Below are positions 43,737-53,032 of a stretch of DNA of 64,000 bases, in pieces (within the stretch, counting starts at the first letter, position 1; each line of letters begins with the position of its first letter). Position numbers and translations under genes: made by a program. The notes below the pieces were generated by a model. The model was not told the origin of the DNA, made no database searches, and saw nothing but the letters and a program-made list of their open reading frames with translations. Source of the DNA: Paenibacillus hemerocallicola. GTDB taxonomy: Bacteria; Bacillota; Bacilli; Paenibacillales; NBRC-103111. The stretch is taken from the NCBI RefSeq assembly GCF_006265175.1, contig NZ_VDCQ01000019.1, forward strand, positions 62,001 through 126,000. The letters run 5' to 3'.

Positions 43737-43967
43737 CGTTCGCAATGGCGATTTCGCGCCGGGGACGCGATCTTCTTCGGAATGTACCTGCTGCATTCCT
43801 CGACGGAGAACACTACGAACCGGTTCAGGATCGGCTGCGATACCCGCTGCCGGCTCGCCTCCGAGCCAGTGGACGACCGTTGGATCGGACAGGCGCCGAA
43901 AGGACATACGCCGAAAGATCCGGCCGAGCGCGTCAGCATAGAGGAAGTCCGCAAAGCTGGGGATTGA
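43737..43967 (+). pseudogene. Phytanoyl-CoA dioxygenase (PhyH) family, C-terminal remnant
   Basis: About 76 residues that look like the end of a PhyH-family 2-oxoglutarate/iron oxygenase: 'RAGDAIFFGMYLLHSSTENT', with the distal His ligand in 'LLHSS', then 'NRFRIGCDTRCRLASEPVDD' with the Arg that binds 2-oxoglutarate, and 'RWIGQAPKGH'. The first ~200 residues, including the HxD metal motif, are missing; the frame simply runs back into the 3' end of purN. The last residues ('EVRKAGD') also seem shifted relative to the usual ending. It is a 5'-truncated remnant, not a functional enzyme. Confidence 0.65.
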
Positions 43968-43968
43968 A

Positions 43969-44232
43969 TTGTGGAGGCTGATGAATCAGGGCAAGCAGGA
44001 ATACGAGGATTGTTATATCTCCTTCGACGGCACGATGCTCGTTGCGGGAAACGGTAAAATCGAGAGACGCTGGAAAACGGAGAACGGGTTTCCCGTCTCC
44101 CTTTCTTTGCTGGACAAGAAAACCGGTACGGAATGGCTTGCCGCGGAGGGCGGCGTCCCATACATGGCCGGAGCGGACCCGGCCGATCGGAGCTCCCTGC
44201 TACTCCTTTTGGGGGAAAAAGGATCAACATAG
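43969..44232 (+). pseudogene. N-terminal remnant of an unrecognised larger protein
   Basis: 87 residues: 'YEDCYISFDGTMLVAGNGKI', then 'ERRWKTENGFPVSLSLLDKK' and 'TGTEWLAAEGG', a beta-rich stretch like the N-terminal sandwich of large glycosidases (for example GH36-type). It breaks off after 'DPADRSSLLLLLGEKGST' with a stop, and no continuation was found in any frame before the fucI promoter region. It starts 1 base after the PhyH remnant, as in a former operon. It could also be a small real protein. Function not assigned. The remainder of the gap to 44400 shows nothing. Confidence 0.4.
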
Positions 44233-44417
44233 CGCAATCAGGTTCACTACCAAGCAAATCAGCTTCACTGTGCGTCGGCTACTGCATTAGGGCAAATCCA
44301 TGCATGAAAGGCGATGGGCCCACTCTCGGAAACCGCAGTTTGCGCCATGAAGCGTTACCTGCAAAAAGAGCTTGCGCGTTTTCGTTTTTCGGAATAAACT
44401 GATATCGAAAAGATAAT

Positions 44418-44429
44418 GTTATCGATAAC
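44418..44429. promoter_or_regulatory. Perfect palindromic operator 1 upstream of fucI
   Basis: GTTATCGATAAC, a perfect 12-base palindrome within TGTTATCGATAACC, directly behind a GATAAT hexamer that could be a -10. The identical sequence recurs 67 bases downstream. Likely binding site of a LacI- or GntR-like sugar repressor encoded elsewhere. Confidence 0.7.
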
Positions 44430-44484
44430 CTTAATCGGGTTTCGTATGCTCCGGGAAGTCGAAACGTTTCGCATTTCGTCGAAT

Positions 44485-44496
44485 GTTATCGATAAC
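44485..44496. promoter_or_regulatory. Perfect palindromic operator 2 upstream of fucI
   Basis: Second GTTATCGATAAC, 9 bases before the fucI Shine-Dalgarno. Between the two operators GAAACGTTTC (44461-44470) is another perfect palindrome, partly resembling a catabolite-response element. Confidence 0.7.
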
Positions 44497-44520
44497 CCTA
44501 ACTCAAAGGAGGCGCTGAAC

Positions 44521-46314
44521 ATGAGTCAACCGTTCGTAAACCGCTACAAAGGAAGCTTGCCGAAAATCGGAATCCGCCCGGTATTGGACGGACGTCAAGG
44601 AGGAATCCGCGAATCGTTGGAGAATGTAACGATGGAGATGGCACGATCGGTCGCGCGGCTGCTGTCGGACAACCTGAAGCATTCGGGCGGGCAGCCGGTC
44701 GAATGCGTCATTGCCGATACGACGATCGGCGGGGTGGCCGAAGCGGCGCAGGCGGCGGAGAAGTTCCGGAGAGAAGGGGTAGGCGTATCGATTACGGTAA
44801 CTCCGTCATGGTGTTATCCTACGGAGACGATCGACACCGATTCGACGATCCCGAAGGCGATCTGGGGCTTTAACGGAACGGAACGGCCGGGAGCGGTTTA
44901 CTTGGCAGCCGCGATGTCGGCGCACAATCAGAAGGGACTGCCGGCATTCGCCATTTACGGTAAGGACGTTCAGGATATGGGCGATAAAGAAATTACGCCG
45001 GACGTGGCCGGCAAGCTGCTGCAATTCGCGAAATCGGCGTTGGCCGTCGCTACTTTGCGCGGAAAATCGTATTTGTCGATGGGCAACGTCTCCATGGGAA
45101 TTGCCGGCTGTATCGCCGACGAGTCGTTCTTTCAGCGTTACCTCGGCATGCGCAACGAGTATGTCGATATGACGGAATTCGTGCGCCGGATCGAGATGGG
45201 CATCTACGACAAGGACGAGTATGAGAAAGCGCTTCAGTGGGTCAAGGAAAATTGCCGCGAAGGCGAGGACGTCAATCCGCCGCATCTGAAAAGAACGCGG
45301 GAGCAAAAGGACGGCGACTGGCAAACGGTCGTGAAAATGGCGCTGATCGCCCGCGATTTGATGGTCGGCAACCCGAAGCTGGCCGAGATGGGCTATGGCG
45401 AGGAAGCGCACGGACGCAATGCGATCGCCGCGGGCTTCCAAGGGCAGCGCGCGTGGACGGACTATTTCCCGACCGGCGATTTCATGGAAGCGATCTTGAC
45501 GACTTCGTTCGATTGGAACGGAATCCGCGAGCCTTATACAGTGTCCACCGAGAACGATACGTTGAATGCGGTCACGATGATGTTCGGACACCTGCTGACG
45601 AATGCGGCCCAGCTGTTCGCCGACGTACGCACCTACTGGAGCCCCGACGCGGTCGAACGCGTGACGGGCAAGAAGCTGACCGGACGAGCGGAGAACGGCG
45701 TTATCCATCTGATCAACTCGGGTCCTGCCTCGCTCGATTGGACCGGCGCCCAGAAATCCGCTGACGGCACGCCCGCGATCAAGCCTTTCTGGGACATATC
45801 GGAAGAGGAAGCGCAAGCCTGTCTCGAGGCGACGCAATGGCGCCCGGCGATCGACTTTTTCCGGGGAGGCGGTTTTTCTACCGACTTTACGACGAAGGGC
45901 GGCATTCCGGCGACCATGGCGCGCGTCAACCTGATCGCGGGCGTAGGACCCGTGCTGCAAATCGCCGAAGGCTACACGGTGGAGCTTCCCGACGACGTCC
46001 ACGACATTTTGGACCGCAGGACGGACCAAACTTGGCCGACCACTTGGTTCGTGCCGAACTTGACCGGTGAAGGCGCGTTCCAGGACGTGTATTCCGTCAT
46101 GAACAATTGGGGCTCGAACCACTGCGCGGTCAGCTTCGGCCACATCGGCGGAGACTTGATTACGCTGGCCTCGATGCTGCGCATACCGGTCAGCATGCAC
46201 AACGTGCCGGGAGATCGTGTATTCCGTCCGGCGGCATGGAGCGCATTCGGCACGAGCGACCCGGAAGGGGCGGACTACCGCGCATGCGGCGTATACGGGC
46301 CGTTGTATAAATGA
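44521..46314 (+). CDS. fucI: L-fucose/D-arabinose isomerase
   Basis: 597 residues, close to the 591 of E. coli FucI and collinear from '[20 protein letters not shown]' to the end. Manganese/active-site segments: '[17 protein letters not shown]' (Glu), '[18 protein letters not shown]' (Asp) and '[18 protein letters not shown]' (His). It interconverts L-fucose/L-fuculose and also D-arabinose/D-ribulose. It is followed 20 bases later by a ribulokinase rather than by fuculokinase and aldolase genes, which favours D-arabinose as the physiological substrate. RBS AAGGAGG. Two palindromic operators lie upstream. Confidence 0.95.
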   Translation: MSQPFVNRYKGSLPKIGIRPVLDGRQGGIRESLENVTMEMARSVARLLSDNLKHSGGQPVECVIADTTIGGVAEAAQAAEKFRREGVGVSITVTPSWCYPTETIDTDSTIPKAIWGFNGTERPGAVYLAAAMSAHNQKGLPAFAIYGKDVQDMGDKEITPDVAGKLLQFAKSALAVATLRGKSYLSMGNVSMGIAGCIADESFFQRYLGMRNEYVDMTEFVRRIEMGIYDKDEYEKALQWVKENCREGEDVNPPHLKRTREQKDGDWQTVVKMALIARDLMVGNPKLAEMGYGEEAHGRNAIAAGFQGQRAWTDYFPTGDFMEAILTTSFDWNGIREPYTVSTENDTLNAVTMMFGHLLTNAAQLFADVRTYWSPDAVERVTGKKLTGRAENGVIHLINSGPASLDWTGAQKSADGTPAIKPFWDISEEEAQACLEATQWRPAIDFFRGGGFSTDFTTKGGIPATMARVNLIAGVGPVLQIAEGYTVELPDDVHDILDRRTDQTWPTTWFVPNLTGEGAFQDVYSVMNNWGSNHCAVSFGHIGGDLITLASMLRIPVSMHNVPGDRVFRPAAWSAFGTSDPEGADYRACGVYGPLYK

Positions 46315-46334
46315 TTCGAGAGGAACGGTGAAGC

Positions 46335-48035
46335 ATGAAAGGAACTTATGCGATCGGCATCGACTACGGTACCGAGTCCGGTCGGGCTTTGATCGTCGAT
46401 ACGAGAGACGGCCGCGTGCTGGCGTCGCACGTCACCCCTTATCCGCACGGGGTTATGGACAAGGAGCTGCCCGAGGGCGGAGTGAAACTCGGAACCGATT
46501 GGGCGTTGCAGCATCCCGACGACTATGTCGAGGTGCTGCGCCGGTCGGTGCCGGAAGCGCTGCGGTTGTCCGGCGTATCCGCCGACGAGGTGATCGGTGT
46601 CGGGATCGACTTTACGGCCTGCACGATTTTGCCGATCGACGAGCGAAACGTCCCGCTTTGCTTCCAGGACGCTTGGAAGCATCGGCCGCACGCTTGGGTG
46701 AAGCTGTGGAAGCATCATGCCGCGCAGGAAGATGCGGATCGGCTGAACGAGCTGGCGGAAGCGCGCGGGGAAACGTTCCTGAGCCGTTATGGCGGCAGCT
46801 TGTCGTCCGAATGGATGCTGCCGAAGGTGGCCCAGACGCTGCGCGAGGATCCGGACGTCTACGCGGCGGCCGACCGTTTCGTGGAAGCGGCTGACTGGCT
46901 CGTCTGGGAGATGACCGGGACGCTCAAGCGGAACAGCTGCGCCGCCGGGTACAAAGGAACGTGGCACAAGACGGAGGGCTTTCCTGCCCCCGACTATTTG
47001 AAGGCGGCCGATCCGCGCCTGGAGCGGCTCGCCGAGACGAAGCTGCGCGGCGAAGTCGTCGCCTCCGGAACGAAGGCGGGCGAGCTTACGGCGGAGATGG
47101 CGCGCCTGACCGGCCTGAAGCCGGGTACCCCGGTCGCCGCCGCGATCATTGACGCGCACGCGGCCGTACCGGGCGTCGGCGTCGTTGCGCCGGGGACGAT
47201 GGTACTGGCGATGGGAACGTCGCTGTGCCATATGCTCATTGCCGATACGGAGCAGCCTGTAGAAGGCATCCGCGGCGTTGTCGAGGACGGCATCGTCCCC
47301 GGCTACTTCGGCTATGAAGCCGGGCAGCCGGCTGTCGGCGACTTGTTCGCCTGGTTCGTCGAGCAGGGAGTACCCGCTTACGTCCGCGATGCCGCAGCCC
47401 GGGAGGGCATATCCGTATTCGATTGGCTCGGCCGTGCCGCGGAAGCGCTGGCGCCGGGAGAGAGCGGCTTGCTCGCGCTCGATTGGTGGAACGGCAACCG
47501 GTCGGTGCTTGCCGACGAGAGCTTGAGCGGGCTGATCGTGGGTCTCAAGCTGCACACGAAGCCGGAGGAGATTTACCGGGCGCTGCTGGAGGCGACCGCC
47601 TTCGGTACGAAGCGGGTCATCGAAGCGTTCGAGAAGAGCGGCATCCCGGTCGACGTAGTAGCGGCTAACGGCGGCATTCCTCAGCGCAACCCGCTGCTGA
47701 TGCAGATCTATGCCGACGTGACCGGCAAGCCGATCGACATCCCGGCCGCAGAGCAGTCGACCGCTCTAGGCTCGGCGATGATGGGGGCGGTAGCGGCGGG
47801 ATCGGCCGGCGGCGGCTTCGACTCGCTCGCGGAAGCGGCCGCCCGGATGGCCCCGCCCGTGAAGCGGACGTACAAGCCGAATCCGGACCATGTGCGGATT
47901 TATGAAGAGCTGTATGCGGAATACTTGGTGCTGCACGACTTCTTCGGCAGAAGCGCGAACGGCGTCATGCACAATTTGCGCAAGCTGAAGGAACGCGCCA
48001 AAAGCGCGGTCGTCGCGGAGCGGACGCAAGCTTGA
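46335..48035 (+). CDS. araB: Ribulokinase
   Basis: 566 residues of the FGGY kinase family, matching AraB in length and sequence: '[20 protein letters not shown]' (phosphate 1), '[17 protein letters not shown]', '[20 protein letters not shown]' and '[20 protein letters not shown]' (ATP-binding end of the domain). AraB-type kinases phosphorylate L- and D-ribulose at O5. Paired with a FucI isomerase, D-ribulose to D-ribulose-5-phosphate is the most economical reading, feeding straight into the pentose phosphate pathway. The operon ends at the terminator at 48235. Confidence 0.92.
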   Translation: MKGTYAIGIDYGTESGRALIVDTRDGRVLASHVTPYPHGVMDKELPEGGVKLGTDWALQHPDDYVEVLRRSVPEALRLSGVSADEVIGVGIDFTACTILPIDERNVPLCFQDAWKHRPHAWVKLWKHHAAQEDADRLNELAEARGETFLSRYGGSLSSEWMLPKVAQTLREDPDVYAAADRFVEAADWLVWEMTGTLKRNSCAAGYKGTWHKTEGFPAPDYLKAADPRLERLAETKLRGEVVASGTKAGELTAEMARLTGLKPGTPVAAAIIDAHAAVPGVGVVAPGTMVLAMGTSLCHMLIADTEQPVEGIRGVVEDGIVPGYFGYEAGQPAVGDLFAWFVEQGVPAYVRDAAAREGISVFDWLGRAAEALAPGESGLLALDWWNGNRSVLADESLSGLIVGLKLHTKPEEIYRALLEATAFGTKRVIEAFEKSGIPVDVVAANGGIPQRNPLLMQIYADVTGKPIDIPAAEQSTALGSAMMGAVAAGSAGGGFDSLAEAAARMAPPVKRTYKPNPDHVRIYEELYAEYLVLHDFFGRSANGVMHNLRKLKERAKSAVVAERTQA

Positions 48036-48234
48036 GCGGAAATGCGAGCTCAGGGGAGTGCGCTTGTGCGGTATTGGTGCACGGGCGAGAGCGCTTGTAT
48101 ATCGGAGTTGGAGCATGAGCGAAAAGCGCAAGTGGAGCTAGTGCATGAGCGTGAGTACGAGCATAGGCCCAGCGTTTGGAGGAGCATGCTCGAGTATTAC
48201 TGCGACGTCCGTTTCCGACGGAGTCGCCGGATCG

Positions 48235-48272
48235 AACCGCCGGAGCCTTTACCAGGGCTTCGGCGGTTTTTT
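48235..48272 (+). terminator. Rho-independent terminator of the fucI-araB operon
   Basis: AACCGCCG-g-AGCC pairs with GGCT-t-CGGCGGTT, followed by T6. The region 48036-48234 between araB and this stem has no convincing gene. Confidence 0.9.
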
Positions 48273-48498
48273 GCGAATCGGCAAGCTATCGCCAGGGGAA
48301 TCATGAAGGAAGTGTTTCAACGGTATCTCGAAACCGGGCATAAAACCGAATCGGTTAACGGTATTTTCCGGCTGCCAGGCCGGACTTCATGGATTGACGG
48401 GCAATGCTGTTCGTGCAAAATTAGATGAGATCGAGAAGGAGATAGTCGAATCGTGTCGAATATGCTACATCAACTTTCATTGCGAAGAGGGATTCGTC

Positions 48499-50058
48499 AT
48501 GGATCGAAGAAAAGGACTAACACTCCAACTCATGGTCAGCATTCTAGTCATTTTGTCCGGACTGACGACACTTGTAGCGAGTATGATTATCGCATACCGG
48601 AACGAGAAGAAATCGCTTACCCGAATTACGCTGGAAATGAATAAAATCAATTCCGACCGGATCGCCGATTCGGTCGACGGATTGTTCGTTACATTGAAAA
48701 CAAGCTTGTCCGAGACCGGGCGCTATTTGATGCGCAAGCAGGATAGGACGGACGCCGCCGAAATATTGGAATTGTTTCTGCTCAACCATCCCGACTTCAA
48801 TTCCGTCGTGCTGGTCGATGAGAACGGCATCCTTTTGCACGGCTTTCCGGGCAACTTCGAAATGTTGGGACAGAAGATGGAAAGCGCGGGCGTCACTCAG
48901 TCGCTCAGGGAAAAGCGTCCGCTGGTGTCGGAGCCTTATATAAGCACGGGCAACAGACTGATCGTCTTGGTCAGCGAGCCGTTGTTCGACGAGAAGGGGG
49001 CGTACCGGGGATTTCTCGGCGGATCGATCCGCCTTCAGGAGCAAAACCTGCTCAGCCGGATTTTGACGGGTGTGCCGAGCGCCGCCAGCGGTTCGTACGT
49101 TTTCGTCGTAAGCTCCTCGGGAAATATACTGTACCATCCGGATCGAAGACGCATCGGGGAGAGGGTGGCAGAAAATGAAGCCGTGCAGGATCTGATGAGA
49201 GGGAAATCCGGCGAACGGCGCCTCGTCAATACGCACGGCGTCGACATGCTCGCCAGCTACACGGCGCTGAAGGGCGTCGGCTGGGGAGTCGTTTCGCAGA
49301 CCCCTACAGACGCGGTGCTGTCCGATTCCAAGAAGCAGATTATGGGAATAGCGGTGTACACGATTCCGATCATGCTCGCCGTTCTGCTGCTTATTTATTT
49401 GCTGATCGGCAAAGTGTCGGAGCCGCTTGTCAAGCTGGCTCGCTACGCTGCCCGCCTGTCATACCGGACCGCCGCGCATGAGCCGTTCCCGCGCATTCAC
49501 GATTGGAACTATGAGGCGAACAAGCTTTATGGGGCGATGACGATCGCGGTCAATCAGGTTCGCCACGAGTTCGACAGCTTGCTGCTGGAGGCGCATACGG
49601 ATCCGCTAACCGGCCTGTTCAACCGCAGAGTGATGGATCACTATACGAAAGTGTGGTTGGCCGAACAAGTTCCGTTCTGTTTGATGGTTCTCGATTTGGA
49701 TCATTTCAAGCAAGTGAACGATACGTATGGACACGATGCGGGAGACGAGGTGCTCAAATATTTCTCGCAAACGGTCAGAGCGAATACGAAACGGGAGCAC
49801 GTCTGCTGCCGGTTCGGCGGGGAGGAATTCGTCGTCCTCATGCCTGGAACGACGCGTAAAGAAGCGGCCGTGCATGCGGAAACGATACGGGCCAGCCTGG
49901 AGCAGAATGCGAGTCCTACCGGGAAGCCGGTTACGGTGTCCATCGGGTTGTCCGCCTACCCGGACTCGGCCGCCGAAGCCGAGATGTTGTTCCGGTTGGC
50001 CGACGAGGCGCTGTACCGGGCCAAGCGTCTGGGACGAAACCGGGTGGAGACGGGCTAG
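48499..50058 (+). CDS. Membrane diguanylate cyclase: Cache sensor plus GGDEF
   Basis: 519 residues from the ATG at 48499 (GAAGAGGGA 7 bases upstream). Transmembrane helix ~8-32, extracytoplasmic double-Cache domain ~35-275 ('GFLGGSIRLQEQNLLSRIL', 'YTALKGVGWGVVSQTPTDAV'), second helix ~278-302, then a GGDEF domain 355-519 with active-site 'RFGGEEFVVL' (Gly440-Phe444) and 'DLDHFKQVNDTYGHDAGDEV'. The allosteric I-site RxxD is absent: the corresponding residues read 'KREH'. So the enzyme should make c-di-GMP without product inhibition at that site. Signal ligand unknown. Confidence 0.93.
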   Translation: MDRRKGLTLQLMVSILVILSGLTTLVASMIIAYRNEKKSLTRITLEMNKINSDRIADSVDGLFVTLKTSLSETGRYLMRKQDRTDAAEILELFLLNHPDFNSVVLVDENGILLHGFPGNFEMLGQKMESAGVTQSLREKRPLVSEPYISTGNRLIVLVSEPLFDEKGAYRGFLGGSIRLQEQNLLSRILTGVPSAASGSYVFVVSSSGNILYHPDRRRIGERVAENEAVQDLMRGKSGERRLVNTHGVDMLASYTALKGVGWGVVSQTPTDAVLSDSKKQIMGIAVYTIPIMLAVLLLIYLLIGKVSEPLVKLARYAARLSYRTAAHEPFPRIHDWNYEANKLYGAMTIAVNQVRHEFDSLLLEAHTDPLTGLFNRRVMDHYTKVWLAEQVPFCLMVLDLDHFKQVNDTYGHDAGDEVLKYFSQTVRANTKREHVCCRFGGEEFVVLMPGTTRKEAAVHAETIRASLEQNASPTGKPVTVSIGLSAYPDSAAEAEMLFRLADEALYRAKRLGRNRVETG

Positions 50059-50113
50059 CGGAAGTCGGCTGTCGCAACGCCGAATCGTCCTTTCGCGATC
50101 GAGGCAATAGGTC

Positions 50114-50141
50114 AGGAGGGGAGCGGAGCCCCTCCTTTTTT
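50114..50141 (+). terminator. Rho-independent terminator after the diguanylate cyclase
   Basis: GGAGGGG-agcggag-CCCCTCC followed by T6. Confidence 0.85.
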
Positions 50142-50153
50142 GCATGCGTTCGT

Positions 50154-51764
50154 TCACCGCGCTCCCGCAAACGACTCGATGACTTCGTCGATAATGGCGT
50201 TTCGCCCTTGAGGCGTCCAGCTCATGGACAACCAATTCGGTATGAGCCGCGTCTGTACGGCCCCTCTCCATTTGCCGGTGCCTTTCCCGATTTCTTTCCG
50301 GCCACCGGGCGTGTAGACGAACAAATAGTCGGATTCCGGATCGGGAAGCTCGTCCGGCGATACGTCGGCAACCCATTCCTCCCTCATTTTATTGCGCGGA
50401 ACCGCGGCGCCGGGCTCCAATCCGAGCTCGGCATACAGCAGTTCGTTCAGCGGATGATTGACCGAGCCTTGAAGGCGAATGACTGTCGGCAGCAGCTGCA
50501 TGACGGCTACACTTCCGAGGCGGTCCGAGCTTCGCAAGCGGCGGCTAGCTTCCGTCGTACGCTCCTCCAGCTCCCGGAACGTGCTGTCGGCTTCCTTTTC
50601 GCGGCCGACCAGCCCGGCTATATTCGTATGCGTGACGCGCCAATCCAGGTGGTGCTTCAGAACAACGCAGGGAGCGATTTGCTTCAACGAATCGTACAGC
50701 CCGTGGTGGAAATAATCGGCGATAATCAAGTCGGGCTTGACGAGCCGAAGCTGACCTAGCTGCGATTGGAGTCGCCTATTGTATTCGGCGTCGTCCATTC
50801 CCGGATATTTGTAGCAGTCGACGGCGGCCGCGGGCGCTACTCCCATCGAAGCAAGGTTGTCATGGAAGCCGCAGCGGGATGCGACGGCTACTCTCAGCCG
50901 CTCTCTTTTGATGAAGAGCGTGGGGGAAAGACCGACCGTCTTCTTGAAAATGCGGCTGAAATAATATTCGCTGCCGTATCCGACGGAAGCCGCCACCTCC
51001 TTGACGGAGCTGTCCGGCGATAAGCGCTCCTTGGCCCGATCGATCCGGACTTTGTTCAAATAATCGGTGGGAGACAGGCCGATCGTCCTCTTGAAGCTGC
51101 GGCAAAACGCGTTCGGGGTAAGCCCCGCGATATCGGCCAGCGTTTCCCGGCTCATTTTCTCGGTATAATGCCGATGCATGTAAACGACGCAAGGATCTAT
51201 GCCGCCGTCCGACGCTCGGCCGGCTTCCTGCCCCGCTTGTTGTTCGGCTTCACGCTCGGCAGCTTGCTCGGACAAATCGCGCATGACATATTCGATCAAG
51301 GACTGCAGCAGCAAATCCGGATCGGGACGGGTTGACGCCGTACCGCTTTTCGCCGTTTCGTAAAGCTCTTCTATTCTGGAAAGGACCCGCTCCGTGTCAC
51401 GGACACCGACCAGCCCGGAATGAAGCGGCAGGCATGTTGCCTCCGAAGCCTCCGAAACGCCCCAACTACCTTTGCATCTGGAGAGAGCTATCGTTCTCGC
51501 TATAAGGACATAATACTCTCCGGCTTCGTTATCCGAAGATGCTTTCGCAGTCGTACCGGGGGGAATGTAATATAACCGGCGAGGCTCAAGGGGGCAGGCC
51601 GCGTCGTTCACGTATAGCGTTCCTTTGCCTTCGACGACGAAGCAGAGCATCGGAGCGGGGACGGGATGTCGTCGCAAAACGTAGGTGTTCCACTGACGGA
51701 ATTTGCGGATCGAAGATAGCAGCAAAAGCGTGCGTTTTTTTCCGTGAGACGGTAATGCGGTCAT
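50154..51764 (-). CDS. AraC regulator fused to a siderophore-binding domain (Btr/YbbB-like)
   Basis: 536 residues. N-terminal cupin part (1-160), AraC helix-turn-helix 192-290 ('SRETLADIAGLTPNAFCRSF', 'SVKEVAASVGYGSEYYFSRI'), then a Peripla_BP_2 domain 291-536 like that of iron-siderophore binding proteins ('LGQLRLVKPDLIIADYFHHG', 'ELLYAELGLEPGAAVPRNKM'). In Bacillus, Btr uses this domain to sense bacillibactin in the cytoplasm and activates feuABC. Here the gene is divergent from a complete siderophore uptake operon, so the same arrangement very likely applies. ATG with GAGGAG 10 bases upstream. Confidence 0.92.
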   Translation of the reverse strand: MTALPSHGKKRTLLLLSSIRKFRQWNTYVLRRHPVPAPMLCFVVEGKGTLYVNDAACPLEPRRLYYIPPGTTAKASSDNEAGEYYVLIARTIALSRCKGSWGVSEASEATCLPLHSGLVGVRDTERVLSRIEELYETAKSGTASTRPDPDLLLQSLIEYVMRDLSEQAAEREAEQQAGQEAGRASDGGIDPCVVYMHRHYTEKMSRETLADIAGLTPNAFCRSFKRTIGLSPTDYLNKVRIDRAKERLSPDSSVKEVAASVGYGSEYYFSRIFKKTVGLSPTLFIKRERLRVAVASRCGFHDNLASMGVAPAAAVDCYKYPGMDDAEYNRRLQSQLGQLRLVKPDLIIADYFHHGLYDSLKQIAPCVVLKHHLDWRVTHTNIAGLVGREKEADSTFRELEERTTEASRRLRSSDRLGSVAVMQLLPTVIRLQGSVNHPLNELLYAELGLEPGAAVPRNKMREEWVADVSPDELPDPESDYLFVYTPGGRKEIGKGTGKWRGAVQTRLIPNWLSMSWTPQGRNAIIDEVIESFAGAR

Positions 51765-51882
51765 ACAGTTGCAACTCCTCCCAATGGGTGCGGTAGCGGA
51801 TGAAGGCAGAGGTAGAATCGGATAACAAAAAGGATACTACAGGTCATGGACGTTACAATCGGACATGCTATACACTATCAAT

Positions 51883-51901
51883 GATAACAAGAATCATTAT
51901 C
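51883..51901 (+). promoter_or_regulatory. Fur box in front of the siderophore uptake operon
   Basis: GATAACAAGAATCATTATC matches 16 of 19 positions of the consensus GATAATGATAATCATTATC. It lies just downstream of an extended -10-like TGCTATACA (51866-51874), where Fur binding would block transcription, 24 bases before the binding protein start. Confidence 0.85.
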
Positions 51902-51924
51902 ATATAAAAGGGAGAGAAACAACA

Positions 51925-52947
51925 ATGACTCGGCATTTCAAATCTTTTCCGGCAGCGCTGCCGCTGCTGTTGCTGGCTATGGTGCTTGCTTTATCGGCAT
52001 GCGGAGGCGCCGCCTCGTCGACGACATCCCCCGGCAGTACGGGCGGCAGTCAGCCCGCGGCGCAACCCCCGACGGGAGGGCAGGGCAAACAGCCGGAGGC
52101 GGGCGTTCCCTATACGGTCAAGCATGTCATGGGCGAGACTGCGATCAAAGAAACTCCGAAGAGAGTCGTAGTGCTTGTCAACGACGCCGTAGAAGCGGCG
52201 CTAACGCTCGGATTCAAGCCGGTAGGCATGGTCAAAGCATGGGGCACGGAGCCGATGTACGCGCATCTGAAAGACCAACTGACCGGCGTACAAATCGTGG
52301 GCGACGAAAATCAGCCCAACCTCGAGGCGATCGCGGCGCTGAAGCCGGACCTCATTATCGGCAACAAGCTGCGTCAGGAGAAAATATACGGTCAGTTGTC
52401 CAGCATCGCTCCTACCGTATTCTCCGAACGGACGAATTCCGATACGTTCATCAACTTCAAGGTGTATGCGGAAGCGCTGAACAAAAAAGCCGACGGAGAG
52501 AAAAAACTTGCCGAGTTCGACAAGCGGGCCGAAGATTTGAAGAAACAGCTCGGCGATAAAATCAATACGAAAGTATCGCTTGTCCGGTTTTATTTGGGAG
52601 ACAAAGTCCGCATCTATTATAATGACACATTTCCCGGCGGAATTCTTAAGAAAGTGGGGCTGAAGCGTCCGGCCGTTCAGGATAAAGATACATTCGCCGA
52701 CATTATCGGCAAAGAGCGCATCCCGGATGCCGACGGCGATATCGTCTTCTACTTCACCTTGCTGGACGATAAAGGCGAAACGACGAAAACGGAAAATATG
52801 TGGCTGCAGGACACGCTGTGGAAAAACTTGGACGCAGTCAAGAAAGGAAGGGCGTTCAAGGTCGACGACGGCATATGGAATTCGTCCGGCGGGATAATTT
52901 CGGCGAACCTGATGCTGGACGATCTGGCGAAATATTTGCTCAAGTAA
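51925..52947 (+). CDS. Iron-siderophore ABC transporter binding lipoprotein (FeuA-like)
   Basis: 340 residues from the ATG at 51925 (AAGGGAGAG upstream). Lipoprotein signal with Cys26 in 'LALSACGG', a Ser/Gly/Pro/Gln linker, then the Peripla_BP_2 fold: 'YTVKHVMGETAIKETPKRVV', 'NLEAIAALKPDLIIGNKLRQ' and 'LMLDDLAKYLLK' at the end. It should capture a ferric siderophore, probably a catecholate by analogy with FeuA, and deliver it to the permease pair encoded downstream. Under Fur control. Confidence 0.93.
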   Translation: MTRHFKSFPAALPLLLLAMVLALSACGGAASSTTSPGSTGGSQPAAQPPTGGQGKQPEAGVPYTVKHVMGETAIKETPKRVVVLVNDAVEAALTLGFKPVGMVKAWGTEPMYAHLKDQLTGVQIVGDENQPNLEAIAALKPDLIIGNKLRQEKIYGQLSSIAPTVFSERTNSDTFINFKVYAEALNKKADGEKKLAEFDKRAEDLKKQLGDKINTKVSLVRFYLGDKVRIYYNDTFPGGILKKVGLKRPAVQDKDTFADIIGKERIPDADGDIVFYFTLLDDKGETTKTENMWLQDTLWKNLDAVKKGRAFKVDDGIWNSSGGIISANLMLDDLAKYLLK

Positions 52948-53032
52948 ATTCGCGAGACGAAAGCCGCGAAAGCCCGCAGCCCGGATCGCGGTGGTCCGGG
53001 AGCGGCTTGAACGATGGAGAGGGTCACGGCAT

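Noticed and set aside
48042-48428. 128-codon open frame after araB
   Set aside because: It runs through the fucI-araB terminator hairpin, has no ribosome site and no recognisable fold.
48300-48498. c-di-GMP riboswitch in front of the diguanylate cyclase
   Set aside because: Some GGCA and GAAA-like segments are present, but the conserved core and the paired P2/P3 stems of the GEMM aptamer are not.
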